A stretch of 64,000 nt of DNA, taken from NCBI GenBank assembly GCA_961205875.1, contig OY540812.1, forward strand, positions 18,662,001-18,726,000, given 5' to 3'. The notes under the pieces are model-generated. The model was not told the DNA's origin and ran no database searches. It worked only from the letters and a program-made list of their open reading frames with translations. Shown here piece after piece: positions 26,901 to 36,400 of this stretch (positions are counted from its first letter, which is position 1; each line of letters opens with the position of its first letter). Source of the DNA: Sialis fuliginosa. Lineage: Eukaryota > Arthropoda > Insecta > Megaloptera > Sialidae. Position numbers and translations under genes: made by a program.

Positions 26901-29059
26901 TAGACTGGGACGAAATTCCTGAGAATGACATCACGGATGAGTGGAAAAATCTACAGGACGAATTTACCCTTTTACAGGATTTTAGACTTTCTCGTCACTT
27001 AGGGATTTTACCGGACGCTAATATTATGTTAGTAGGTTTTTGTGATGCCTGCCTTACTTCTTATGGCGCTGTGGTTTATGCTAGATCTATTTTACCTAAC
27101 AATCAGGTGGTTGTGAACTTGGTTTGTGCGAAAACTAAAGTCGCCCCCATGAAAATACAAACTATACCGCGTTTGGAACTACTAGCTACAGTTTTACTTG
27201 CCAAACTATTAAATTTTGTGGAAAAAAGTTTAGCCGCACGCATTAAAATCAATAAGTTAGTCGCTTTAACCGATTCTACTGTCGCGCTAAGCTGGATCTC
27301 GTCCCCTCCACATAGGTGGCAAACTTTTGTAGCCAATAGAGTCGCGCAGGTACAAGATTTAGTTCTACCACATAATTGGTATCATATTGACGGTGTCAAT
27401 AACATTAGTGATTGTCTTTCTCGAGGAATGCGACCTGCTCAATTTATGAGTGTGAAAAATTGGGCAACCGGCCCTGAATGGTTAAAATTAGATATTAATT
27501 CATGGCCTATTCGAAACATCTCTACTATTAATCAAGTTGATTTACCGGAAGCAAAAGTGATTTCCGTACACACTGCGGTAACGCATCCTGACTCGTTATA
27601 TGAATTAATACTTCGCTGTTCGTCGTGGACGCGATTAATTCGTTCCACTGTATACGTGTTACGATTCGCACATATTTTAAAATTGTCAAACTTTATGACT
27701 ACCACCGACTTACAATCGGCGGAAAATTATTTAATTAAAGTCATACAGCGTCGTTATTTTAATTCAGACATACTCGCTTTACAACAAAATAAACCAGTTT
27801 CGAATTTGATTCGTCATTTAAACCCTTTTTTACACGACGGAGTAATTCGTGTCGGCGGGCGAATCACGAAATCTGGACTAGAGTTCGAGCAAAAGCACCC
27901 GGTACTCTTGCCGCGGAGCGACCATTTTGTCGAACTTCTAATTGACAATTGTCACAGACAAAATTTACATACTGGCCCGTCCTTAGTGGTCGCACTTTTG
28001 CGCCAACATTATTGGATTGTTGGGGCGCGCAATGCCATACGTTTTCGATTACGTCAATGTAATCATTGTTTTCGCTTCAAACCGAAAAATGTTTTTCCTC
28101 AAATGGCCGACTTGCCTGCCATCAGGATAAACGAAGCAAAACCCTTTTTGCACTGCGGTACGGATTTTGCCGGACCGTTCCGGATTACATTGGGGCGCAG
28201 ACGAGGCATCCAGTCCCAAAAGGCTTATTTATGTTTATTTATTTGTCTTGTAACGAAAGCGTTACACTTAGAACTTGTGTCCGCCTTATCTACGGACCTA
28301 TTCCTAGCCGCATTTAAACGATTTTTGTCGCGTCGAGGTGCCTGTTCAATTATGTACAGTGATCGGGGCACTAATTATATCGGGGCCCGGAATGAGTTAG
28401 AGCAGCTACACACGTTATTAGCATCGGATCAGTATCGTACGACGATCGATAATGAGCTCGCTTCGCGTAAGATAAAATGGGTTTTTCAACCCCCCTTAAG
28501 CCCCCATTTCTCAGGAGTGTGGGAGTCACAAGTTAAGGCGGTAAAAACTATTTTATTTAAAACAATTGGTCAACAAATTTTGACCTATGAAGAGCTGAGT
28601 ACTGTACTCACTCAAATTGAGGCGATTTTAAATTCGCGGCCTCTTTCGTGGCTAAGTACGGACCCTTCCGATCCGCTACCTTTAACGCCTGCTCATTTTT
28701 TAACTTTAACTCCGTTGTCGTCGTTGCCGGCTCCTGATCTGCCTGACCCGCCGACAAACCTTTTAAATAGGAAACGTTTATTGGACCATTTAGTTCAGTC
28801 CTTCTGGCAACGCTGGCATGTTGAATACTTGACTCAACTCCAGGTTCGCCAAAAATGGAAGCTCGCTAGCCCATCGGTTACCCGCGGTACGTTGGTTCTT
28901 ATTAAAATGGATAATATCCCACCGTTACACTGGCCAACCGGAATTATAACGGAAGTTTTTCCCGGTACCGATGGTGTGATACGAGTAGTTGAAGTCCGCA
29001 CAAAGAGCGGCATTTATAAGCGTCCTGTCGTACGCTTATGCCCATTGCCTACGCAATAG
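23927..29059 (+). CDS. gag-pol: BEL/Pao Gag-Pol polyprotein, intact, 1710 aa
   Basis: This protein packages and reverse-transcribes the element RNA and integrates the cDNA. I chose the ATG at 23,927; the frame is open upstream to a GTG at 23,861, which is not a credible insect start. Domains: coiled N-terminus; Gag DUF1759-like from residue about 126 (PKLTLPTFTGNAKEWP) to 270; CX2CX3HX4C knuckles at C328 and C361, plus a CXXC/HH motif at C379; aspartic protease of DUF1758 type with DSCSQ at D458, where most aspartic proteases have DSG or DTG; reverse transcriptase about 700-930 with D790 and YIDD at 866-869; RNase H with D1040, E1084, D1116 and D1162; integrase zinc finger H1343, H1348, C1378, C1381; integrase core D1413, D1479, E1533; and a C-terminal DUF5641-like segment ending near PVVRLCPL. 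All catalytic residues are present and no frameshift is needed. Length is normal for the family. Confidence 0.97.
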   Translation: MTATETLENQLKVLESRQQLYFARIQRIYDNSLKLDQATSLKYFTFKLEGLEQTKAQFEQAVHDTNAINLKLDKEYIPNLEPLEAFDDLYCQIRLAAKDPRVTPPAVTTHSILVPTEPSESRSCAPRLPKLTLPTFTGNAKEWPTFFELFQSLIHNNDHLNDIDKINYLMGQLSGKAAGVCTGLAPIGANYPIIWQALVEKYQNPRILATSYLDQILDFKPLQIASSNGLNNIIEKCDSAFKALDKLNIDSFDFIKAYLIWTKLDSETRSLFENHRRTSNIFTYEEVLTFVKDQAQIYTLSPVNNKSTGVSSKSKQLFFVENSNNSKCLICASNHLLINCKTFLSKSPREKYQLIKSKNHCINCFGPHKAYACKRKNTCKNCKSKHHTLLHFDNASEKVTSDDSQPSTSSDGVATPGPSAFCSTTMAPTSDLTVVLSTVVVNIVDLFGVRHRARFLLDSCSQAHFLTTKCAKRLKLKISPCNYTITGVGTRGSSVAGKAEAVISSRFDDNISYKIEALLVEKITDKMPSYRINPEYIKHLSTIPLADDKFDKPAPIDGILGAQLFSLLLESGTVTGEPNSPIAYKTKFGFVVSGTVPSKNSFDNSVNSYSIQVEPSLNNLVEKFWEDEDFPLERFPHPDDVECEKLYAASTYREQSGRYVVSLPFKADPTILGDSYATALKCLTSLERRFQKAPEFKNKYDAIFKEYLDLGYMSLVSPSKIITPNYFIPHHAVFKPDSPTTPLRCVFNASCKSTTQVSLNCLLHTGQKLQTDVCNIFINFRMFPIAFTADIRQMYLRIGIHPDHQRFQQVLWRFSTNDPVAVYSLNTVTFGVKSSPFLAIRTLHQLATDEAHNYPIAANIVRRDFYIDDLVCSVPDITEAKDTYTQLTRLFESGHFKLTKWAVNSTDLLQDIPESDRSPKIVTFNTDGLKVLGLQWFPHTDIFTFRIQTEFRDCTKRNVLSTVARLFDPCGFLSPVTLIIKLIIRRMWATPLDWDEIPENDITDEWKNLQDEFTLLQDFRLSRHLGILPDANIMLVGFCDACLTSYGAVVYARSILPNNQVVVNLVCAKTKVAPMKIQTIPRLELLATVLLAKLLNFVEKSLAARIKINKLVALTDSTVALSWISSPPHRWQTFVANRVAQVQDLVLPHNWYHIDGVNNISDCLSRGMRPAQFMSVKNWATGPEWLKLDINSWPIRNISTINQVDLPEAKVISVHTAVTHPDSLYELILRCSSWTRLIRSTVYVLRFAHILKLSNFMTTTDLQSAENYLIKVIQRRYFNSDILALQQNKPVSNLIRHLNPFLHDGVIRVGGRITKSGLEFEQKHPVLLPRSDHFVELLIDNCHRQNLHTGPSLVVALLRQHYWIVGARNAIRFRLRQCNHCFRFKPKNVFPQMADLPAIRINEAKPFLHCGTDFAGPFRITLGRRRGIQSQKAYLCLFICLVTKALHLELVSALSTDLFLAAFKRFLSRRGACSIMYSDRGTNYIGARNELEQLHTLLASDQYRTTIDNELASRKIKWVFQPPLSPHFSGVWESQVKAVKTILFKTIGQQILTYEELSTVLTQIEAILNSRPLSWLSTDPSDPLPLTPAHFLTLTPLSSLPAPDLPDPPTNLLNRKRLLDHLVQSFWQRWHVEYLTQLQVRQKWKLASPSVTRGTLVLIKMDNIPPLHWPTGIITEVFPGTDGVIRVVEVRTKSGIYKRPVVRLCPLPTQ

Positions 29060-29213
29060 CGGCGTCACTTCTCTAAGTGACCAGAATTTATTTTTATTTT
29101 TCACTTTTTGCGATTAGGTTAGGTACATGTAAGTTAGAAAACTTTTTAGTTTTTTTGTTTGTTTTGAAAAATTTATTTTTAAATTTTCCTCCCTGGGTTC
29201 TGAAATGTTTTTC
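29060..29213 (+). other. BEL/Pao 3' untranslated segment
   Basis: About 150 bp between the stop codon and the polypurine tract. No env or accessory frame fits here. Confidence 0.8.
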
Positions 29214-29226
29214 AGGGCGGGGGGTG
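29214..29226 (+). other. Polypurine tract of the BEL/Pao element
   Basis: AGGGCGGGGGGTG lies directly against the right LTR. It is the expected primer for plus-strand DNA synthesis. Confidence 0.85.
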
Positions 29227-29864
29227 TGTTGGCGCCACTATATTTAGTGACGAGATATATTTTCGTTTCAACATGTTAGGGTGGTTCTATGACTCTACAT
29301 GTTTAACATTCACGTTCTATAACACGAAGGGAATAGATATATATCTATTTTTGTGTTTTCTTGAATCCGGCTTTAAGAGTTAATTTTAACCTTAAGTTTT
29401 TTAAATAGGCCGTAAGATATATTTTTGTGCTATATATGAGACAGGGTGATTTCATGCATTGTGATTGATACATTGTTTGTTGTACTATATTTATATAGTG
29501 AATATTTTTGGTGTACATTTTTGTGGGTACACGTGTGTGTGGGTTCATAGCCCGTGAAGTGCGGTGTGCGAGGAAATCTGGAGAAAAGTAGGACCTGCTC
29601 CACAGATTGGCGATTGCCATCTCCACGGCAAAGGTATCCGTTGAAACCGCATCCTAAAACCTATACGTTGTTGGAGAGAACGCTGCAGTCGGGATCTAAA
29701 GGTAGGGACTGGTTTTCTTTAAAGTATAGATCGATCGATCCATCGCGATCCTGGAGTACAGTTTCACACCCATTTTGGGCGTATATACTAAAAATAAAAT
29801 ATTTAGGAAATGTTAACGGGTTTCTATAAATTGTGAACCAGCGTAAATCGCGGAAGCCCGTACA
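29227..29864 (+). repeat. BEL/Pao 3' LTR
   Basis: 638 bp, with the same ends and sequence as the left LTR. An AATAAA lies at 29,793-29,798. It is followed by the TGTAC duplication at 29,865-29,869. Confidence 0.97.
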
Positions 29865-29869
29865 TGTAC

Positions 29870-30937
29870 AGATATATTATATTATTTAAATAATCAATTT
29901 TTAGTGTTTCGTATCATCAGCCCCCACTTAAATTATTGATTTTTTTTACAAAACGTGTAAGGATGTTATTCCTTATTATATATGTATCATGAAAAATATT
30001 TTTTACAAAAAAACTTTTTTTCTAAAACCAATGGTTCAGCAGTTGTACGAAAATAAACAATTATTTATAACAATTGACCGTACTAAAATTTTTAAATTCT
30101 GATAATTTTGGCTCAATCTTCTCGATGATCATGATGTTTTTCAGATTTTTTGGGTGATCCTATTGGTGATAAGAGTAGGGGACAGCAATTTTTAAGAGCT
30201 TTTCCCGAAAAATGTTTTAAAAATCATAAAAAATACATCATATTATATATTGCTGAATTCGAGCTTCAATAAGCTTTCATTTGACATCCTACACGATGCC
30301 CATTTTTTCATTTTCCAATTCACTCACTGAAACTAACACTCAAAATAAATTGTTTACTGTTTATACTTCACGTCTCTAATTGGGCCACCACGCACTCTAC
30401 CTTTGTGCTAAATTTAATATTTTTATATCGAATAGTCCCGACGGATGGATTGACACCAAAGTGATTCCATAAGTGTTTCGTTTTCACGGAACACTAAAAA
30501 GTTCTATTTAATTATTTCAAAACTAATTTACAATTTATTAACACATGAACGTACATACAATATAGGTATATGAACTAACATCATTCACACATGCACGCAG
30601 ACACTTATAAACATGGTAATACTTGTAGGTACAAACATATATTCAAATAACAAACAGGGTACATGCTGGAATGTTGTTCACACCTGTCTAGGTGAGGTTA
30701 CGCGGACATTATAGCAAGGATCAAGTGCGGAGAACTGTTACTGTAAAGTTCTTACAAATATGTAGCTATAGACATTGCACAAACGAGCGGGATGGTATGT
30801 TATGTTATATAGGTGTAGATACAGTGGGCTTATATGTATAGCATATGTTATACCTACATTATGTGTTATAAAATTTAAGGACTGTATGGACAAAATAGAA
30901 TTATTCTATTTTTGTTCAAATGCATTTTTTATTATTA
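29870..30937. other. Non-coding AT-rich stretch
   Basis: I see nothing that supports a gene or a bounded repeat. Confidence 0.5.
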
Positions 30938-31217
30938 ATAACATATAACCACACAAAAAAAAGATAAATAACCATTGTATTACTATGTATTTTGAAGCGC
31001 TGAAATCAAATTTGAGGTCAAAAAAGCACTTTATTTGAGTCATTTTGAACATAACCCCAATTTTCATATACTCGAAAATTTTATTTTTCGAGGATATGTT
31101 CAAAATGAATCTGATAAAATGCTATTTTGACCTCAAATTCAGAGTCAACGCCTCAAAATACAAAGGAATACAATGGTATCCAAAAAAGTTTTTTACCTTT
31201 TTTTTGTGGTGGTGTAA
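30938..31217. repeat. Foldback (inverted-repeat) element, about 280 bp
   Basis: Two arms of more than 100 bp face each other around a centre near 31,080. Blocks shared by both arms include CCATTGTATT, TGTATTTTGA, AATTTGAGGTCAAAA and TCATTTTGAACATA. Near the outer ends both arms carry an accacaaaaaaaa-type tract. The arms have diverged by substitutions and small indels. I could not identify a target duplication, so the exact ends are approximate. Confidence 0.6.
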
Positions 31218-32019
31218 TTGTGTCTTATTCAAATTTATATTATTTTCATTTATTTTAATATTTAGATTGATCTATGTACTAGAGATGTATAATTCAGGAA
31301 TAATTAGATGTTTTTGAACGAAATTTTTCAGTGAAAGAATTAACTTGAGTTTGTTTCTTGAAAAAGATGTGTAATTTATTTTTTTGCCACACATAATTTG
31401 CAGGCATATATATTTAGAAAATCATAAAACTGCAATAATTACTTAGTAATAGTCGTTAAAATGTTTATAGATATTATTCGATGAACGGATGAACTGAATT
31501 AATTGAAATTATTAAAATCTTGAGATGGTTCAGGCGAGTCAGTGAATACAAACAAGTAAGTATGAATGAATCATTTAACAAAAATGATTCATTTTCCCGT
31601 TTCTAATGATTTGATTGAATCATTTTACTTTTGATTTATCAAAGATTTTTCAAAACCATTCACGCCTGTCACAAGACATGAGTCAAATGTTAGCTCTAAT
31701 GCTTAATGCACTCGTATGTTTTAATTTATCCTTTTCGGTCAATTTTTTGAGAGAATTCTTATCGAGGAAAATAAATAAATACGTTTTTATAAGATTTTTC
31801 TTATATCGTTTGGTTCACATTCCAATATAGAAATATTTTTTAAATTTTTGTTGTTTAAATTTATACTGTATTGTTAGACTTTCTAGTCATAAAAGAAATT
31901 AATAATTTACAACAAAATTTAACATTTCTTATATTAATACATAACAGATTTTTTTCTTTATTTGCCTACAATTATAAAACACTAATTAACTAATAACTAA
32001 CAATAAAATAAATACTCAC
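31218..32019. other. Non-coding AT-rich stretch next to the candidate exon
   Basis: On the minus strand this would be the start of the intron that follows the exon at 32,020-32,233. I see no further exon in it. Confidence 0.4.
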
Positions 32020-32233
32020 GTATATCCACAGCTTCAACAAATAAAACGTTATGAAACAAAACCAAGAACAAGACAAGAAAACTGCTGTGGCCTTGAAATG
32101 ATCTCCGCAATTTGTGTTCCGGTCTCTTGTGGAAAGATCGCCGGTCACTGTCGTTCTTGATAGGCATTATGTATTTATTATTCAAGCCCTTTCACAAAAC
32201 TTGGACTGCAGGTGATAAAAACTCAGGCATGTC
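32020..32233 (-). CDS. Candidate first coding exon of a secreted or membrane protein
   Basis: On the minus strand a clear acceptor (tttgtttgtttttcag, 32,234 upward) opens the exon. The coding ATG is at 32,167 and 49 codons follow. The exon then closes with a perfect GTGAGT donor at 32,014-32,019 in phase 1. The peptide has a basic N-terminal stretch (MPIKNDSDRRSFHKRP...), then a hydrophobic run at residues 30-45 (FLVLFLVLFHNVLFVEA). This reads as a signal peptide or signal anchor, with likely cleavage near A46. A 12-codon upstream ORF (ATG at 32,230, stop before 32,191) sits in the same exon. A signal-peptide exon ending in phase 1 is common before immunoglobulin-type domains, but no later exon is visible here, so the family is unknown. 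The remaining exons would lie to the left, perhaps beyond the window. Confidence 0.55.
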
Positions 32234-32401
32234 CTGAAAAACAAACAAAGAAAACCTTTCAATATTTTATTTTATTTAATATTTAATTTATTTGGTATTT
32301 GTCTTGACATTCATATTGTCTATTTTTGTATATTTCTAATGATATATTTCATTAACGTTTATAAGTATTTGCATTGCAGAACCAAATTCAGAAACATTTT
32401 A

Positions 32402-32711
32402 TGTCCGGTATTATAAAGGAGCTCGCAAATTTGCAAGCTTGCAAGCACTTTCAAATGGTGTATCAAACTTATATGACAGTTTTATTGTAGTTTTTGACAG
32501 ATAGTTTCATGCATAGGGAGTAAAAACAAAGGTATGTAAAGTATATTAACTAAACTGTATTTACTAATCTTGAGTAAAAACGGTAAAAATCAACACTAGG
32601 CATGAAAGTATCTGTTAAAAACTCAAACAGAACTGTTGTATAAGTTTGATACCTCGTTTGAAAGTGTTTGCAAACTTGCCAATTTTGCGAGCTCCTTTAT
32701 AATGCCGAACA
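32402..32711. mobile_element. Harbinger-like MITE, copy A (310 bp)
   Basis: The left end TGTCCGGTATTATAAAGGAG and the right end, read on the minus strand (TGTTCGGCATTATAAAGGAG), are inverted repeats extending well over 100 bp with scattered mismatches (shared GCTCGCAAA, CACTTTCAAA, GTATCAAACTTATA, TTTCATGC). The element is flanked by TTA at 32,399-32,401 and 32,712-32,714. It has no coding frame. The TWA duplication points to PIF/Harbinger. Confidence 0.75.
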
Positions 32712-32926
32712 TTATAGTTTCTGTTGCATACTTTTAAAAAGTACAGTCTTTGTTATAGATCATACCTATAGGTGGTAGAAAGTTCTCACTTGTTTAAATT
32801 TATTTTTATTTATTTAACCAAGAGAGTTTTTATATACATACCTACTGCAAGCTCAAGAAAACGATTGCAATTACGACTAAATATCAAGAGGGTGAATTTC
32901 TAGTGAATACAGATGTATTTATAAAG

Positions 32927-32997
32927 AAATCCCGGGATTTATGTGTTTATAATCCCGGGATTTCGAGATCAAATTATTAGGCGGGATTCCGGGATTA
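32927..32997. repeat. Cluster of CCCGGGATT palindromes
   Basis: AAATCCCGGGATTT (32,927-32,940) and AATCCCGGGATT (32,951-32,962) are each self-complementary. They are followed by GGGATTCCGGGATT (32,984-32,997). The cluster lies between the two related MITEs. Its function is unknown. Confidence 0.7.
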
Positions 32998-33096
32998 AAA
33001 TCCCTACCTATAGCTTTGTATTTTTGATATTTTAATAAAAGCATCATTTTTCATATTGTATAGAATTTATTTTATTTTATTAGACTAGTATATTAA

Positions 33097-33415
33097 TGTC
33101 CAGTATTAAAAAAGAGCTAGCAAACACTTTAAATGGGGTATTAATTCTGTGATAATATCTACGAATTTGCTATGAAATTTAGAGCAGTGATACTTCAACT
33201 TATTGTAGTTGGCGACTCTGATCGTACAAAATAATTTTCATAACATCGCCAATTCGCCACTGTTTTAATACCGTTAGTGTTCACATACCACGCGTGCGCA
33301 AAAATTGTCAAACAGTTCAAGAAACTAAAGAAGAACTGTCAGATCGATTAGAAACCTCATATGAAAGTGATTGCTAGCTAGCAAATTTTGCTAGGCTCGT
33401 TTTTAATATCGGACA
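33097..33415. mobile_element. Harbinger-like MITE, copy B (319 bp)
   Basis: Ends TGTCCAGTATTAAAAAAGAG and, on the minus strand at the right, TGTCCGATATTAAAAACGAG are close to those of copy A. The element is flanked by TAA at 33,094-33,096 and 33,416-33,418. TTA in copy A and TAA here together support a TWA target preference. The interior has diverged considerably from copy A, including the segment around 33,200-33,300. Confidence 0.75.
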
Positions 33416-33418
33416 TAA

Positions 33419-36400
33419 ATCATACATTAACTTATACGATATAATTGTATTAAGTTGCAATCTTTTTTTGTATTGCTTATAATATATTGTTACATAGAAA
33501 GTAGAATAAAAATCTTTTAGCTGGGATTATTCAATTACAAATATTGTTGTATTTATTATTATTTCATTACATTTCTGTAACAATACTTGAAAAGTGATGG
33601 TACAAAATAAATAATATACGTGTACATAGTAAAATGTGTGAAGATTATAAAAATATCCACTAAAACATTTAGTGTATTTTATAGTAATTGGACACACAGA
33701 TTTATATATTTACATACTTACATTATTAACAAAAATATTATGTTTTTAAATAATGTAAAAATTATCTTATTGACGCATCAAATTTACAAAAATATACTTA
33801 CTATTTTTAGAAAATATTACTCTTGATTATATCCCTGTTTTTATGTTATTTTGATGCTATTCATATTTGAGGCTCAAAATTGTAAGAGTTAAAAAAACGT
33901 TTTTATTTTCGTATAATCTCACCCACGCACGTAGGCGTACTTTTGAAACGAATATTATCAATCAGGTTTTATATTTGTTAATGAATATTCATAGTAAATC
34001 TTTTAAATATTAATATATTTTGTTTTCATACTTATATTCGAATCTATTTTTATATCGTCGTATTTAAATTTGCTATTTGTAAATATTTATATTATTGATA
34101 ATGTACGTACATTTAATATAAATATAACGTTAATACTGATATAATTTAAATATATGTATATAATGCATGTATACTTACGTATATGAAATTCAATATTAAA
34201 AGAAAATTATTTTTATTGGTAAAGTTTATGGCGTAATATTATGTCTATCTTGTTATTTGATTAATTAATACACACATTGTTTTAAAATGAATGTAATAAT
34301 AGTAGTGGAACGACGATGAATAGCTCTTAGCTCAGAGTAAGATAAATAAAACACAATTAAACAGTAAATATTATATATTATGTAGACGCAGTTACTCCTA
34401 CTATATAGTTTAAATAGTAAACTCGAGCATATAACTTACATTAAATATTAACTTTCGTAACAAAACATCGCGAGAATATATTATAATAAAGATAGATACT
34501 ATACTTATCACGACATATTATTTACATATGAATATAATATATACTCGTAATTAACATTTAATTAAAAATAAAAATAATACAGAATTAATTGAATATTTTT
34601 GAAGCAAGTAATGAGAACGTATCAGTTATAAAAATTTAATTAGAGTTTGCTAAACTTTCGGCTTTATAAAATAATATATTTTTCTTTTATGAATTTATTT
34701 ACTGTTGGCCAGTTTGATAAACTATTGTTACAGGATGTTTGACTTCAACACACATGTTAAATTACAAATAAGGTTTTAGCATGTATTATGGGCTTCAGAA
34801 GTCGTTTGCCACCGTAAAGGTCAGAATCGCTTACAACAGTTTCCAATATACTTAGACATACATCATCGGTTATCTTTATCTAGGGCGGAGCTTATATGCC
34901 GTATTTAGACCGAAAAAATAAAACAGCAACATCGTGTCTTTTTTCAAACACCGTGTTGCTGTTTCACACAAATATATATGAGTACTATCAATGAAGAGTA
35001 CTTCTTTATCTGGCAAACGAGTTTCAAAATATCTGTCTTTGTTTGGTACATGGAGAAATGATTTAAATATTATAATAATCAAATGGGAGGAGCCTACTAA
35101 GTATACGATAAGCGAATTTGAATGAAAACTGGTCGACTACTTATGCATGCGACTCTACCTGTAAGTGACTGAAAATTAAAATTTACCTAATATTTAACTT
35201 TATCATTTTGTTAGTTTCCTAAAACCGATCATAAATATTGAATATCCACAATCTTAAAACAGCTTTTAGCTCTAGCATAAAACGATGGTCGACTAAACGG
35301 AGTATAAAAGTTACAAACTACTCGCGTGTCTATTTCAAGTTACATTATCTTCTTTAAAGATGATCAGTGTATGCATATTAATAACACATTTACATAATGC
35401 AATTCCTATTCATTTGATTTATGGTAACTATCAAAACGTTTGTTGGAACATGAAGTAGTGTTATATTTTCTTTATAAAACTATTTTTGGAAGCAAAATTG
35501 AGTTTTCTAATCAATACTTACTTGTTATTGCGAGAATAAATCTGTAGGCTCTGCTATTACAATGTATCGAAAAATTAATATGTATGTATGCACATAATAT
35601 ACAGAGTGTTCCGTTAACATTCCGACAAACTTTCGGAAGTTATTGAGGACATTAAAACAATCGATTTTTGTCAAATGAGCCGTTTTAGCAGTAGAGCCAA
35701 AGAAAGGACTCCTCACAAGTGCAATACATTTTGCTTTTTGGTTGAAATTTTGTGTGAAAATGATAGTTCAAAGTGTGTTGATCAAAACTTGTATTTTTTT
35801 ATATTATAATTTTATAATATAATTTTTTGTTACTCATGTTTAATTTTTTTACTAAGAACATTGATTTTTTTTTACTTATGTCTTATAAAATGATGTTCGA
35901 AGATGATCCAATAATTTTTATTCTTTTGTAAAATTTTGTTTATAGAGATGAAGCGCATATAAAGAAAAGTACGGATTTAGTTGGTATTCTTGAGTTTTTT
36001 TCTAAGTTAAAGTTTGTATGAAAGTCACGTCTTCGTCATTAACTTACGTTCTTCTTCAGAACTAATTCACCTTGAGTTGTAATTTTTTAACATCAGTTTT
36101 ATGATACATATTGAGCCCGAATTATTGTAAGCGACAAAAATATAATTTTACAGAAGTATTTTTTTTTAGAAATACTTTCAGTAACTTTATTTAATAAATA
36201 AGGAAATTTTTAGCAGTTACGATAGAAATAACTATAGTTCTTGATGTTGTTAACAAAAAGTATTAAAAAATTTAAACTACTAACTAGGACCGAGGATGTC
36301 ATGATGAAATTTGAGAGAAAAAAAATTAAACTATTTTCTAACTTTTTAACGGTAAATCTCTAGGTTACAATGATATATTTTGTGCTTTTATGTGTATGAT

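Larger units (their letters stand above)
22024..29864 (+). mobile_element. Complete BEL/Pao LTR retrotransposon, 7,841 bp
   Basis: The structure is: 638-bp LTR, primer-binding site, 1.2-kb leader, single gag-pol frame, polypurine tract, 638-bp LTR, with a perfect 5-bp target duplication TGTAC. The polyprotein order (Gag, zinc knuckles, protease, RT, RNase H, integrase, DUF5641-type tail) is that of BEL/Pao. No env-like frame follows pol. Reading the two LTRs side by side I found no difference, and the coding frame has no stop or frameshift. This points to a very recent insertion that may still be capable of transposition. It lies in AT-rich non-coding DNA, antisense to the candidate minus-strand gene. 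Confidence 0.97.

Noticed and set aside
29060-29226. Search for an env-like gene after BEL/Pao pol
   Set aside because: Only about 170 bp lie before the LTR, so there is no room for env.
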